In this document: positions 1 through 8,313 of the stretch, piece by piece
How the letters are laid out: the number at the start of each line of letters is the position of its first letter
Numbering within the stretch: position 1 is the first letter of the stretch
DNA from: Rhodoferax mekongensis
GTDB lineage: Bacteria > Pseudomonadota > Gammaproteobacteria > Burkholderiales > Burkholderiaceae_C
Direction of reading: 5' to 3'
Assembly (NCBI RefSeq): GCF_032191775.1
Contig: NZ_CP132507.1
Location: 459,001-523,000, forward strand
Length of the DNA: 64,000 bases
Program-made: the position numbers and the translations under genes
The notes under the pieces: generated by a model
Told to the model about the DNA's origin: nothing
What the model saw: the letters and a program-made list of their open reading frames with translations, nothing else
The model's database searches: none

Positions 1-167
1 TGGAAGTCAGCGACATTCGCTGGGAAGACAAGCGCATCGCGGTAACCGCCAGCATCGGCCTTGCCGGCACCACGGCCGAAGAAAGCCGCGAATTCGACAG
101 CCTCTACACCGAGGCCGACAAGGCACTCTACCTCGCCAAGCAGCGGGGTCGCAACCGGGTGATTTGA
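1..167 (+). CDS. C-terminal fragment of a GGDEF-domain diguanylate cyclase
   Basis: The frame is open from the window edge to a TGA at 165-167 and encodes about 54 residues. It carries the typical end of a GGDEF domain: TASIGLA, then ADKALYLAKQRGRNRV just before the stop. GGDEF enzymes make cyclic di-GMP from two GTP. The catalytic GG(D/E)EF loop and any sensory domain lie upstream of the window, so activity and localisation cannot be judged. The stop is 70 bases before the start of the ABC-F gene on the same strand. Confidence 0.85.
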   Translation, partial: EVSDIRWEDKRIAVTASIGLAGTTAEESREFDSLYTEADKALYLAKQRGRNRVI

Positions 168-237
168 CCCCGGCGCGCCAGCGCCATCGGAGGCCTCAAG
201 GCGCTTGTCACATCCATGCTGGGATAATCGGTCCCAC

Positions 238-2202
238 ATGGCACTTATTACTCTTCTTGACGCCCAGCTGGCATTCGGGCACGTCCCCCTCCTCGACCAC
301 GCTGATTTCTCCCTCGAAACGCAGGAGCGCGTCGGCCTCATCGGCCGCAACGGCGCAGGCAAATCCTCCATGCTCAAAATTCTGGGCGGTATGGAGAAGC
401 CTGACGACGGCACCCTGCAAGTGCAGACCGGCACCCGCATTTCCTATGTGGCACAAGAGCCGCAACTCGATGCAGACGCTACGATTTTCGTAGCTGTTCG
501 CGCAGGTCTGGAGCGCGTTATCGGCCTGATTGAGCAATATTGCGCGGGCGAAGGCGATCTGGACGCCATGCAAAGCGAGATCGAAACGCTGGACGGCTGG
601 AACTGGGAACAGCGGGTCAACGAGACCCTGCAACGCCTGCACCTGAATCCCGAGGCGATCGTCAACTCGCTCTCCGGCGGTACCAAAAAGCGCGTGGCCC
701 TGGCCCAGGCGCTGGTCGCCCAGCCTGATGTGCTGCTGCTGGACGAACCCACCAACCACCTGGACCTGGACTCGATTGAATGGCTGGAAGGCCTGCTCAA
801 GGAATTCAAGGGCTCCATCATCACCATCACCCACGACCGCTCCTTCCTGGACAACGTGGCCACCCGCATCGTGGAGCTGGACCGCGGCAAGCTGATGAGC
901 TACCCCGGCAACTTCGCCGCCTACCTGACCCAAAAGGAAGAGCAACTCGCGCAAGAGGCGGTCATCAACGCCAAGGCCGACAAGCTGCTGGCCCAGGAGG
1001 AGGTGTGGATCCGCAAGGGCGTGGAAGCCCGCCGCACCCGCGCCACTGCCCGCATCAACCGCCTGCAAGAGCTGCGCGCCACCCGAGAAGCCCGCCGCGA
1101 AGTGGTGGGCAGCGTCAACATGGACGTGAACAGCGGCGACAAGAGCGGCAAGTTGGTGTCCGAGATGGTGCATGTGAGCAAGACCTTCGGCGACCGCATG
1201 ATCGTGAAGGACTTCACCGCCACCATTCTGCGCGGCGACAAGATCGGCCTGCTCGGCCCGAACGGCGCGGGCAAGACCACCTTGCTCAAGCTGATTCTGG
1301 GCGAGCACAAGCCGGATCCAGCCCCCGCCAATGCACCCAAACCCGAACCCGGACACAGCCCCTGGGGCACGGTGCGCCTGGGTGCCAACGTCACCGTGGC
1401 CTACTTCGACCAGATGCGCAACGCGCTGGACCTGGACGCGACGCTGGAAGACTTCATCAGCCCCGGCTCGGAGTGGATCGAAATCGGCAACCAGCGCAAG
1501 CACGTCAAAAGCTACCTGGGCGACTTTTTGTTCTCTCCGGCCCGCGCCACCTCACCGGTGCGGTCCTTGTCGGGTGGCGAGCGCAACCGCTTGCTGCTGG
1601 CCCGCCTGTTTGCCCGCCCGGCCAACGTGCTGGTGCTGGACGAACCCACCAACGACCTGGACATCGACACGCTGGAGCTGCTGGAAGACTTGCTGCAAAG
1701 CTACGACGGCACCGTTTTCCTCGTCAGCCACGACCGGACCTTCCTGGACAACGTGGTCACCAGCACCATTGCCTACGAGGGCGATGCCAAGTGGCGCGAG
1801 TACGAGGGCGGCGTGAGCGATTGGCTGATACAGACCAAGCGCGCAAACGACATTGCCGCCGCGCAAGGCAAAACCACGGCCAAGCCCTTTAATTACGAGC
1901 GCGAGCAGCTACAAAAACAGGAGCAGGCAACTGCCAAGGTGAGCGCCACTGCGCCTGCTGCACCGGCACCCGCCAAGGCCCGCAAGCTGAGCTTCAAGGA
2001 GCAGCGCGAGCTCGATGGTTTACCTGCCGCCATTGCGGCCTTGGAAGCCGAGCAAAAAGATATTGCCGATGCGCTGGCCGACGGCAGCCTGTTCGCCAAA
2101 GACAACGCCCGTGCACTCGCCTTGAGCGCGCGCAATGCCGAGATCGACGAAGCGTTGATGGCGGCGCTGGAGCGCTGGGAAGAACTGGGCAAGCCGGCTT
2201 AA
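238..2202 (+). CDS. uup: ABC-F family ATPase Uup
   Basis: The 654-residue cytoplasmic protein has two ABC ATPase domains and no membrane segment, as in ABC-F proteins. Domain 1 has Walker A GRNGAGKSS near residue 36, signature LSGGTKKR near 144 and Walker B VLLLDEPTNHLD near 165. Domain 2 has GPNGAGKTT near 340, LSGGERNR near 444 and VLVLDEPTNDLD near 464. After an Ala/Pro linker comes a charged C-terminal segment (KLSFKEQRELDGLP onward), the Uup-type coiled coil. Uup is implicated in ribosome function and DNA transactions such as limiting precise transposon excision. I chose ATG 238 rather than the upstream ATG 205, because MALITLLDAQ begins the conserved domain. The stop overlaps the convergent kinase gene within a shared TTAA at 2199-2202. 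Confidence 0.93.
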   Translation: MALITLLDAQLAFGHVPLLDHADFSLETQERVGLIGRNGAGKSSMLKILGGMEKPDDGTLQVQTGTRISYVAQEPQLDADATIFVAVRAGLERVIGLIEQYCAGEGDLDAMQSEIETLDGWNWEQRVNETLQRLHLNPEAIVNSLSGGTKKRVALAQALVAQPDVLLLDEPTNHLDLDSIEWLEGLLKEFKGSIITITHDRSFLDNVATRIVELDRGKLMSYPGNFAAYLTQKEEQLAQEAVINAKADKLLAQEEVWIRKGVEARRTRATARINRLQELRATREARREVVGSVNMDVNSGDKSGKLVSEMVHVSKTFGDRMIVKDFTATILRGDKIGLLGPNGAGKTTLLKLILGEHKPDPAPANAPKPEPGHSPWGTVRLGANVTVAYFDQMRNALDLDATLEDFISPGSEWIEIGNQRKHVKSYLGDFLFSPARATSPVRSLSGGERNRLLLARLFARPANVLVLDEPTNDLDIDTLELLEDLLQSYDGTVFLVSHDRTFLDNVVTSTIAYEGDAKWREYEGGVSDWLIQTKRANDIAAAQGKTTAKPFNYEREQLQKQEQATAKVSATAPAAPAPAKARKLSFKEQRELDGLPAAIAALEAEQKDIADALADGSLFAKDNARALALSARNAEIDEALMAALERWEELGKPA

Positions 2203-4556
2203 AGCGCGGGCCGCCCGGTGAAGTGCAGCAGGGTGCGCACCAGGTGGTCAATCTCGAAGGGTTTGCCCACGTGGTCGTTCATGCCGGCGGCCAGGCAGGC
2301 CTCTCGGTCTGAGGCCATGGCATTGGCAGTCATGGCGATCACGGGCAGGTTAGCAAATACGGGCATGGTGCGCAGGGCACGGGTAGCTTCGTAGCCATCC
2401 ATCACCGGCATTTGCACATCCATCAGCACGGCCTCAAAGGCATCGGGCCGGGCGGTGAGCAGTTCCACAGCGAGCTGCCCGTTGTCGGCCAGAGTGACCT
2501 CGGCGCCTTCTTGCTTGAGCAGGCCCTTGGCCACCAGCTGGTTGATCTTGTTGTCTTCCACCACCAACAAGCGCATGCCGTCCAGACGCTTGGGTTTGTT
2601 GACCGCTTGCGGGGCGGCGGGGTTGACGCCGGTGGCGGCCTTGGCGCTCGCCGCCTGTGCATCCATGACCGCGTCCAGCAGCATGGAGGCCGTCACCGGC
2701 TTGACCAGAAAGCCATTCAGCAAAGCCTGCTCGTCCGCAGTGCGCTCTGCCATCATGGCGCGGCCGTTGGCGCTCACCATCAGGATCAGCGTGTCGCCGC
2801 CCGGCATCGCGGCACGGATGCGGCGGGTGGTCTCCCAACCGTCCCAATCGGGCATACGCCAGTCCATGAAAATCACCTGGTAAGGCTTGCTGCCGCTCTG
2901 TGCAGCCTGCACACGCTCCAGCGCTTGCGGGCCGCCCTCTGCCACATCCACGTCCCAGCCCAGCGAGCGGGTCATGGTGGCCAAAAGCGCGCGGGCGACC
3001 GGGTTGTCGTCCACCACCAGCGCCTTCTGGGCTGCCAAGGGGTGGCGCTGCACCATCGCTGCCGGCCCTACAGCTGCAGGTGGAGCGATCTGCAGGGGAA
3101 CGGTAAAGTGAAAGTTGCTGCCCTCGCCCGGCACGCTGTCCACTTCGAGGGTGCCGCCCATCAGGCCCACCAGGCGCTGGCAGATCGCCAGCCCCAGGCC
3201 GGTACCACCGAAGCGGCGGGTCGTGGATGCTTCTGCCTGGGAGAAACCACTGAAGATGTGAGCCTGGTTTTCGCTCGCGATGCCGATGCCGGTGTCAGAG
3301 ACGGCGAACTCCACGAACGCTTTGGCACCGTTGGTCGCTTTGAGGCGCAGGCGGATCACCACCTCACCCCGTTCAGTGAACTTGACTGCATTACCACCGA
3401 GGTTGATCAGCACTTGCTGCAAGCGCATGTCATCGCCCACCAGGGCATTGGGCACGTCAGTACCCACATCAAACAAGACCTCAATGGTCTTGGCGCCCAC
3501 ATTCGCAGAAAGAATGACGGACAGGTCGCGCAGCAGCTGGTCGGTGCGGAAGGGACGCGGGTCCAGCGTCATCTTTCCGGCCTCGATCTTGGAGAAATCG
3601 AGGATGTCGTTGAGCAGGCTCAGCAGGGATCGGGCGGCGCTGGCGGTGTTGTGGGTGTAGCTACGCTGCTTGTCGGTGAGCTCGGTGCCTTCCAGCAACT
3701 GCAGCATGCCCAGAATGGCGTTCATGGGCGTGCGCAATTCGTGGCTCATGTTGGCCAGAAACTGGCTCTTGGCCAAGCTCGCCTGCTCCGCCGTGTGGCG
3801 GGCTTTTTCAGCAGCCAGTTTGGCTTGTTCCAGCGCTGCGCGGCTGCCCTCACGCTCGCGCACCAGCACGGCGGTCTGGTTGAACATGGCCACCAGACTC
3901 TGGATTTCGGCAGGGGCCCCTTCGATCACGAGCTTCTCGGTTTCACTACTTCCGGTGCCCAAAGTCTGTACGACTTCACGCAGTTTCTGGAGCCCTCCCA
4001 GCCAATGGTTCAAGGCCCAGCGGATCAGTAGCAGGCCTACGACCAGGCTGGCCAGCCCCACACCTAGTACCAGCACGCTGATAGACCACAAATCTTCAGC
4101 CACGAGATCGGCGTCGAACTCCAGGCGGAGCAGGCCGTAGTCTTTACCGCCGACGGAGACAGGCCGGTTCACATCGTCCAGGCGCAACTTCACCCAGTTG
4201 GAGATGAATTTCGGGGGGTGTCCGTCGGCTGGGGCCTTGCTTTTGGCCAAAACAATAGCGCCGCTGGTGTCCTTGAACATGGCGCTGGCAAAGGCGGAAC
4301 CCTGCACGCCTTTTTCGAGAATGCGTTTGACGGTGTCGTAATCGCCGATCACCACACTGTCTTGCACAGACTGCGCCACCACTTCGATCAGCATGACGGA
4401 AGAAGCTTGCGTTTCCTCGATCTGCTTGCGGAACTCGTAGCTGATAAACGCCGCCAATCCGCCCGCCACGAACAGCAGAAGGGTGGCGGTGTAAATCGCG
4501 AAGACGCGATTGGTCAGGGTGGCGGGAGTGATGCGGTCCAGAAGTCGTGCAGGCAT
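2199..4556 (-). CDS. Hybrid sensor histidine kinase with two receiver domains
   Basis: The 785-residue membrane kinase starts with a transmembrane helix (about residues 17-40), followed by a short periplasmic domain of about 130 residues, a second helix (about 155-178) and a HAMP-like linker. The HisKA box [13 protein letters not shown] lies near residue 275. The ATPase domain with [18 protein letters not shown] follows. Two receiver domains start near 510 ([10 protein letters not shown], acceptor Asp in [13 protein letters not shown]) and 662 ([11 protein letters not shown], Asp in [13 protein letters not shown]). There is no HPt domain, so a separate phosphotransfer protein is expected. Its gene follows a PhnD-like binding-protein gene by 39 bases, suggesting that protein is the sensory partner, as TorT is for TorS (inference). 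The gene ends tail to tail with uup. Confidence 0.92.
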   Translation of the reverse strand: MPARLLDRITPATLTNRVFAIYTATLLLFVAGGLAAFISYEFRKQIEETQASSVMLIEVVAQSVQDSVVIGDYDTVKRILEKGVQGSAFASAMFKDTSGAIVLAKSKAPADGHPPKFISNWVKLRLDDVNRPVSVGGKDYGLLRLEFDADLVAEDLWSISVLVLGVGLASLVVGLLLIRWALNHWLGGLQKLREVVQTLGTGSSETEKLVIEGAPAEIQSLVAMFNQTAVLVREREGSRAALEQAKLAAEKARHTAEQASLAKSQFLANMSHELRTPMNAILGMLQLLEGTELTDKQRSYTHNTASAARSLLSLLNDILDFSKIEAGKMTLDPRPFRTDQLLRDLSVILSANVGAKTIEVLFDVGTDVPNALVGDDMRLQQVLINLGGNAVKFTERGEVVIRLRLKATNGAKAFVEFAVSDTGIGIASENQAHIFSGFSQAEASTTRRFGGTGLGLAICQRLVGLMGGTLEVDSVPGEGSNFHFTVPLQIAPPAAVGPAAMVQRHPLAAQKALVVDDNPVARALLATMTRSLGWDVDVAEGGPQALERVQAAQSGSKPYQVIFMDWRMPDWDGWETTRRIRAAMPGGDTLILMVSANGRAMMAERTADEQALLNGFLVKPVTASMLLDAVMDAQAASAKAATGVNPAAPQAVNKPKRLDGMRLLVVEDNKINQLVAKGLLKQEGAEVTLADNGQLAVELLTARPDAFEAVLMDVQMPVMDGYEATRALRTMPVFANLPVIAMTANAMASDREACLAAGMNDHVGKPFEIDHLVRTLLHFTGRPAL

Positions 4557-4595
4557 GGGTGAGAAGCAGTTTTCTGGAGGCCCTGAAGGGGACGA

Positions 4596-5450
4596 TCAGC
4601 GCAGGTTGGGAGGAGCCGTTTTGTAGAAATTGCGGTAGCTGACGTATTCGCTGCCATTAGACGCCACAAAGCTGGCATTGGGCAACAGCCCGACCAGATT
4701 GCCCGAGGCCGCCAGAATCTTCACACCCTGCACGTCTTTGCCCATGTCAGCAAAGGCCTTGGCCACCGCCTTCAGGTCTTTCTCGGGCACATTCTTGGAG
4801 GCCATGAGGGCCAGGTCATACAAGGGATCCGACTGCCAGAGCACACGTATCTTCTTGCCCTCCCGCTTGACCCAACCTTCGGTCAGCTGGGAGTTGGCGC
4901 CTACCGCTTTGACACGGCCACTGGCCAACTGCGCAAAGGCCCCGTCCATGTTGCCGCCGAACACCACCTCGACCGGAATATTGCGGTTCAGCAGTTGGGC
5001 GTAACTGAACTTGTAGGCCACCAACGCCTCCGGGCCGGGGAAGGCCACCGATTGGTTGGCGAGTTGCTCCAGCTTCTGGTACGGCGAATCCGCCAGAACC
5101 ACGATCTGGCTGTGGATGGGCGGCGTCTGCCGGCGCCCGAAGACCTTCCAGCCAAGTTGGTCGCGGTCGGGGCTGAACAGGTGGTTGGAAAACACAAACT
5201 CCACTTCATTGGCCAGCACATAGGCCGTGGTGTCCGCCGAAGTGCGGCCGATCTTGAGCTGCAGTTTCACGCCGCTCTTGGCAGTGATGTATTCAATGAT
5301 GGGGTTCCAGTAGCGGGCGGTGAGCTCCAGGCCGTACTGGTTGACCGGGGAAAAGCGGTAGACCGGGGCTTCCTGCGCGAGTGAGGGGGCGGCGGCTGCT
5401 AGAGCCAGAGTGGCGGCTGCGAAAGACAGCCATTGGCGACGATGTTGCAT
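4596..5450 (-). CDS. PhnD-like periplasmic substrate-binding protein, probable sensor partner
   Basis: The product has 284 residues and belongs to the phosphate/phosphite/phosphonate-binding (PhnD-like) family. It begins with a Sec signal peptide (MQHRRQWLSFAAATLALAAA, cleavage after SLAQ), then the mature domain with FSPVNQYGLELTARYW and VEFVFSNHLFSPDRDQ. ATG 5450 was chosen because GGAG sits just upstream and the signal peptide starts there; an open frame runs further upstream to 5558. No phosphonate permease or ATPase gene is nearby. Its neighbour 39 bases downstream is a hybrid histidine kinase, so the protein probably serves signalling rather than import. The ligand is unknown, since this family is also used for many non-phosphonate ligands. 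The CoA-transferase gene ends 61 bases upstream on the same strand. Confidence 0.85.
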   Translation of the reverse strand: MQHRRQWLSFAAATLALAAAAPSLAQEAPVYRFSPVNQYGLELTARYWNPIIEYITAKSGVKLQLKIGRTSADTTAYVLANEVEFVFSNHLFSPDRDQLGWKVFGRRQTPPIHSQIVVLADSPYQKLEQLANQSVAFPGPEALVAYKFSYAQLLNRNIPVEVVFGGNMDGAFAQLASGRVKAVGANSQLTEGWVKREGKKIRVLWQSDPLYDLALMASKNVPEKDLKAVAKAFADMGKDVQGVKILAASGNLVGLLPNASFVASNGSEYVSYRNFYKTAPPNLR

Positions 5451-5511
5451 TGTTACTCCACGACGTGTTGTTATCGGCAGTTTCACCGCGCCACTGTAAC
5501 CGGCGCGCAGG

Positions 5512-6795
5512 CTACACGATGCCACGGGCCTGCAGGTCTTGTATTTGACCTGCATCAAGCCCCAGCTCTGTCAGCACCACCTGCGTGTGTTCGCCCAAAG
5601 CCGGCGGGGGGTAGCGCAACTGCACCGGGGCCGCCGACAGGCGGATCGGACTGGCAACGGTACGGATGCTTTCGTAACTTGCATTTGCTATGGTTTCAGG
5701 AGCTGCTTGCGCATATTCCACACGCGCTACGCGTTGATTTTGCACCAAACCCCGGGCTTGTACCTGGGGGTCCGCAAAGGCGCGTGCCAGCGTGTTGATG
5801 GGCCCGCAAGGTACGGCCTTGTCTTCCAGCAAGGCAATCCACGCATCGGTGCTGCGGGTGCGGGTGACCTCCATCATCAACGGGATCAGCGTGGAGCGGT
5901 TTTCAACCCGGCGGGGGTTGGTGGTGAAACGCGGATCCTGCGCCCACTCGAGGCGGCCAGCGGCCTGGCAGAAGCGGGCAAACTGGCCGTCGTTGCCAAT
6001 GGCCAGCAGCATGGCGCCGTCCAGCGTGGGGAAATCCTGATAAGGCACCAAGCTGGGGTGGGCGTTGCCCATGCGCTGGGGCTCGGCACCGGTGTTGATG
6101 AAACCTGCAGCTTGGTTGGCCAGAATGGCCATGCCTACATCCAGCAGCGCCATATCAATGTGCTGGCCTTCGCCGGTGCGGTGGCGCATTTCCACCGCCG
6201 CGAGGATGGCGCTGGTGGCATAGATGCCGGTAAACACATCGGTGATGGCCACACCCGCGCGCTGCGGACCGCCACCGGGCTCACCATCGGCTCTGCCGGT
6301 GATGCTCATCATGCCGCTCATGGCCTGGATCATGAGGTCGTAACCCGCCCGTTCGGCATAGGGCCCGGTCTGACCGAAACCGGTGATGGAGCAGTAAATC
6401 AAGCGGGGGTTCAGAGCCTTGAGGCTGGCGTAGTCCAGGCCGTAGTGGGCGAGGCCACCCACCTTGAAGTTTTCCACCAGGATGTCGCTCCGGACTGCCA
6501 TCTGACGGATTAACGCCTGTCCCTCTTCCTTCGCCATGTCGATGGTGATGGAGCGCTTGTTCCGGTTGCAGGCGGTGAAGTAGGTTGCATCTTGCGTGGG
6601 CCTGCCATCCGCCCCCGGCATGAAGGGCGGGCCCCAGTGGCGGGTGTCGTCGCCGGCGACAGGTCGCTCCACCTTGACTACATCCGCCCCCATATCGGCC
6701 AGCATCTGGGTGCACCAGGGGCCGGCCAGCACCCGGGAGAGGTCCAGAACTTTGAGGTGGGAGAGCGCGCCTTGGGGAGTGTTGGGAAGGGTCAT
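5512..6795 (-). CDS. gcdG: Family III CoA-transferase, probable glutarate CoA-transferase GcdG
   Basis: The 427-residue protein belongs to the CaiB/BaiF (Frc) family. The N-terminus reads ALSHLKVLDLSRVLAGPW, followed by GADVVKVERP, NRNKRSITIDM, ENFKVGGLAHYGLDY and the catalytic-Asp region GQHIDMALLDVGM. Family III enzymes move CoA between carboxylic acids. Glutarate is inferred as acceptor because glutaryl-CoA dehydrogenase and lysine-degradation genes lie nearby and the protein resembles remembered GcdG sequences. ATG 6795 (MTLPNTPQGALS) was preferred over the long frame from 6876. Near the C-terminus a stretch EYAQAAPETIANA is encoded by a copy of the local intergenic repeat, inserted in frame before the conserved VASPIRLS segment. 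A binding-protein gene follows after 61 bases. Confidence 0.85.
   Translation of the reverse strand: MTLPNTPQGALSHLKVLDLSRVLAGPWCTQMLADMGADVVKVERPVAGDDTRHWGPPFMPGADGRPTQDATYFTACNRNKRSITIDMAKEEGQALIRQMAVRSDILVENFKVGGLAHYGLDYASLKALNPRLIYCSITGFGQTGPYAERAGYDLMIQAMSGMMSITGRADGEPGGGPQRAGVAITDVFTGIYATSAILAAVEMRHRTGEGQHIDMALLDVGMAILANQAAGFINTGAEPQRMGNAHPSLVPYQDFPTLDGAMLLAIGNDGQFARFCQAAGRLEWAQDPRFTTNPRRVENRSTLIPLMMEVTRTRSTDAWIALLEDKAVPCGPINTLARAFADPQVQARGLVQNQRVARVEYAQAAPETIANASYESIRTVASPIRLSAAPVQLRYPPPALGEHTQVVLTELGLDAGQIQDLQARGIV
5683..5730 (-). repeat. Copy of the local 50-bp intergenic repeat, inside a coding region
   Basis: Read on the minus strand, this segment contains GGAATATGCGC, then AAGCAGCTCCTGAAACCATA and GCAAA. 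It matches the intergenic copies at 54931, 63342 and 30562. Here it lies within the CoA-transferase gene, in sense orientation and in frame, encoding roughly VEYAQAAPETIANA. Confidence 0.75.
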
Positions 6796-6842
6796 ACCGG
6801 CTTCAGTGCATGGGATGGCCCATGGTAGCCTGTGCGGCCGGT

Positions 6843-6870
6843 TTGACAGGGTCGATTTCACCCGTAAAAT
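6843..6870 (+). promoter_or_regulatory. Sigma-70 promoter of the GH1 glycosidase gene
   Basis: TTGACA at 6843-6848 and TAAAAT at 6865-6870 are separated by 16 bases. This is a near-consensus promoter predicting a start site around 6877, inside the first bases of the LacI-type operator. Confidence 0.75.
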
Positions 6871-6877
6871 TCGCACC

Positions 6878-6891
6878 TGAAAACGATTTCA
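6878..6891. promoter_or_regulatory. LacI-family operator
   Basis: TGAAAACGATTTCA fits the LacI-family pattern TGNAANCGNTTNCA at every fixed position, with the central CG. It covers the predicted transcription start of the glycosidase gene, so a bound repressor would block initiation. The obvious regulator is the LacI-family protein encoded at 8314-9345. Confidence 0.8.
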
Positions 6892-6916
6892 AATGAGAAT
6901 AATGCAAGGACACCCC

Positions 6917-8248
6917 GTGACCGCTCCCGAGACATTCCCCCTGCCCCCTTTTCCTTCCGATTTCCGCTGGGGCGTCGCCACCAGCTCTTACCAGATTGAG
7001 GGCGCTGCCGCCCAGGACGGGCGCGCACCCTCCATCTGGGACACCTTTTCCAAAACACCCGGCAAGGTGGTGAACGGTGATACCGGTGATGTGGCCTGCG
7101 ACCACTACAACCGCCTCGAGTCCGACCTCGACATGATTCAGAGCCTGGGCGTGGACAGCTACCGCTTCTCGATCGCCTGGTCCCGCGTGCAGCCTCTGGG
7201 CTATGGCGCCTGGAACGAAAAAGGACTGGACTTCTATGAGCGCCTGGTAGACGGCTTGTTGAAACGCGGCATCGCCCCGTTTGCCACCCTCTACCACTGG
7301 GACTTGCCGCAGGGCCTGCAAGACTTGCAGCAGGGCTGGGAAGCGCGCGACACCGCGTACCGTTTTGCCGACTACGCCCAGCGCATGGGCAAACTCCTGG
7401 GCGACCGCGTAGCCAGCATTGCCACCCACAACGAACCCTGGTGCACCGCCACCCTGGGGTACGACCAGGGCGTGTTTGCCCCCGGCAAGAAAGACGTGCC
7501 CGCCATGCTGCGCGTGTCCCACCATCTGCTGCTCTCGCACGGGCTTGCTCTTCAGGCCATGCGCGCTGTGGGCGTGAAAGCGCCGCTGGGGATTGTGCTG
7601 AACCAGTCGCCCACCACCGCGGCCACCGACAGCCCGGCGGACCAGGCCCGCGCCCAGCGCGAGTACGACCGCTTTGTGCGCTGGTACATGGACCCCATCT
7701 TCAACAAGGCTTACCCCCAAGGCCCTGAGCTGGCGCAGCCCGACAACATCCAGGACGGTGACTTCGACATCATTGCCCAGCCCTTGGATTTTCTGGGTAT
7801 CAATTACTACACCCGCATCTGGGCCAGCACCAGCACACCACCGGTGCCCGCGCCCAACAAGGATGGCGTGTCCGACATGGGCTGGGAAAACTACGCGCAG
7901 GGCCTCTCGGACCTGCTGCAAGGCATTCACCGCGACTACACCCTGCCTCCCATTTACATCACGGAAAACGGATTTGCGGAGGCCGACAAGGTGGTCGATG
8001 GCCGCGTGAACGACCCGGGCCGCCAGGCCTATATGCAGACCCACTTGAAGGCGCTGCTCGAGGCCATGGACGCGGGTGTGGATGTGCGCGGCTTCTTTTA
8101 CTGGAGCCTGATGGACAACTTTGAGTGGGCCTGCGGATACGACAAACGTTTCGGACTGGTGCATGTGGACTATGCCACCCAGCAGCGCACCCTGAAAGAC
8201 AGTGCCTTGCGCTACCGGGCGTTCATCGCCAGGCAGCGCAAGCGCTAA
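6917..8248 (+). CDS. Glycoside hydrolase family 1 beta-glucosidase
   Basis: The 443-residue cytoplasmic enzyme has no signal peptide. GH1 hallmarks run in order: FRWGVATSSYQIEGA near the start, TLYHWDLPQGL, the acid/base Glu in THNEPW (near residue 172), GINYYTR, the nucleophile Glu in YITENGFAE (near 350) and FFYWSLMDNFEWACGY near the end. It hydrolyses beta-linked disaccharides or aryl beta-glycosides with retention; the natural sugar cannot be told. I favour GTG 6917 because AAGGA lies at 6905-6909 with good spacing; ATG 6902 and 6893 are alternatives. It sits alone between a LacI-type promoter/operator and a strong terminator. No sugar transporter is adjacent. It looks inserted between two genes of glutarate catabolism. 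Confidence 0.93.
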   Translation: MTAPETFPLPPFPSDFRWGVATSSYQIEGAAAQDGRAPSIWDTFSKTPGKVVNGDTGDVACDHYNRLESDLDMIQSLGVDSYRFSIAWSRVQPLGYGAWNEKGLDFYERLVDGLLKRGIAPFATLYHWDLPQGLQDLQQGWEARDTAYRFADYAQRMGKLLGDRVASIATHNEPWCTATLGYDQGVFAPGKKDVPAMLRVSHHLLLSHGLALQAMRAVGVKAPLGIVLNQSPTTAATDSPADQARAQREYDRFVRWYMDPIFNKAYPQGPELAQPDNIQDGDFDIIAQPLDFLGINYYTRIWASTSTPPVPAPNKDGVSDMGWENYAQGLSDLLQGIHRDYTLPPIYITENGFAEADKVVDGRVNDPGRQAYMQTHLKALLEAMDAGVDVRGFFYWSLMDNFEWACGYDKRFGLVHVDYATQQRTLKDSALRYRAFIARQRKR

Positions 8249-8250
8249 AC

Positions 8251-8277
8251 AAAAAAAGGCCCTCGGGCCTTTTTTTC
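8251..8277. terminator. Bidirectional intrinsic terminator
   Basis: Seven A residues and GGCCC are followed by TC and then GGGCC plus a T run. The GC stem is flanked by an A tract on one side and a T tract on the other, so it can terminate both the glycosidase gene and the convergent lacI-type gene. Confidence 0.9.
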
Positions 8278-8313
8278 CGTCTGCCGTTGGAGACCTACTG
8301 ACTCAGGCCTGCC

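Noticed and set aside
2412..4031. A 539-codon plus-strand open frame
   Set aside because: Antisense to the hybrid kinase; rich in His, Gln and Gly as expected of reverse-strand reading of GC-rich genes.
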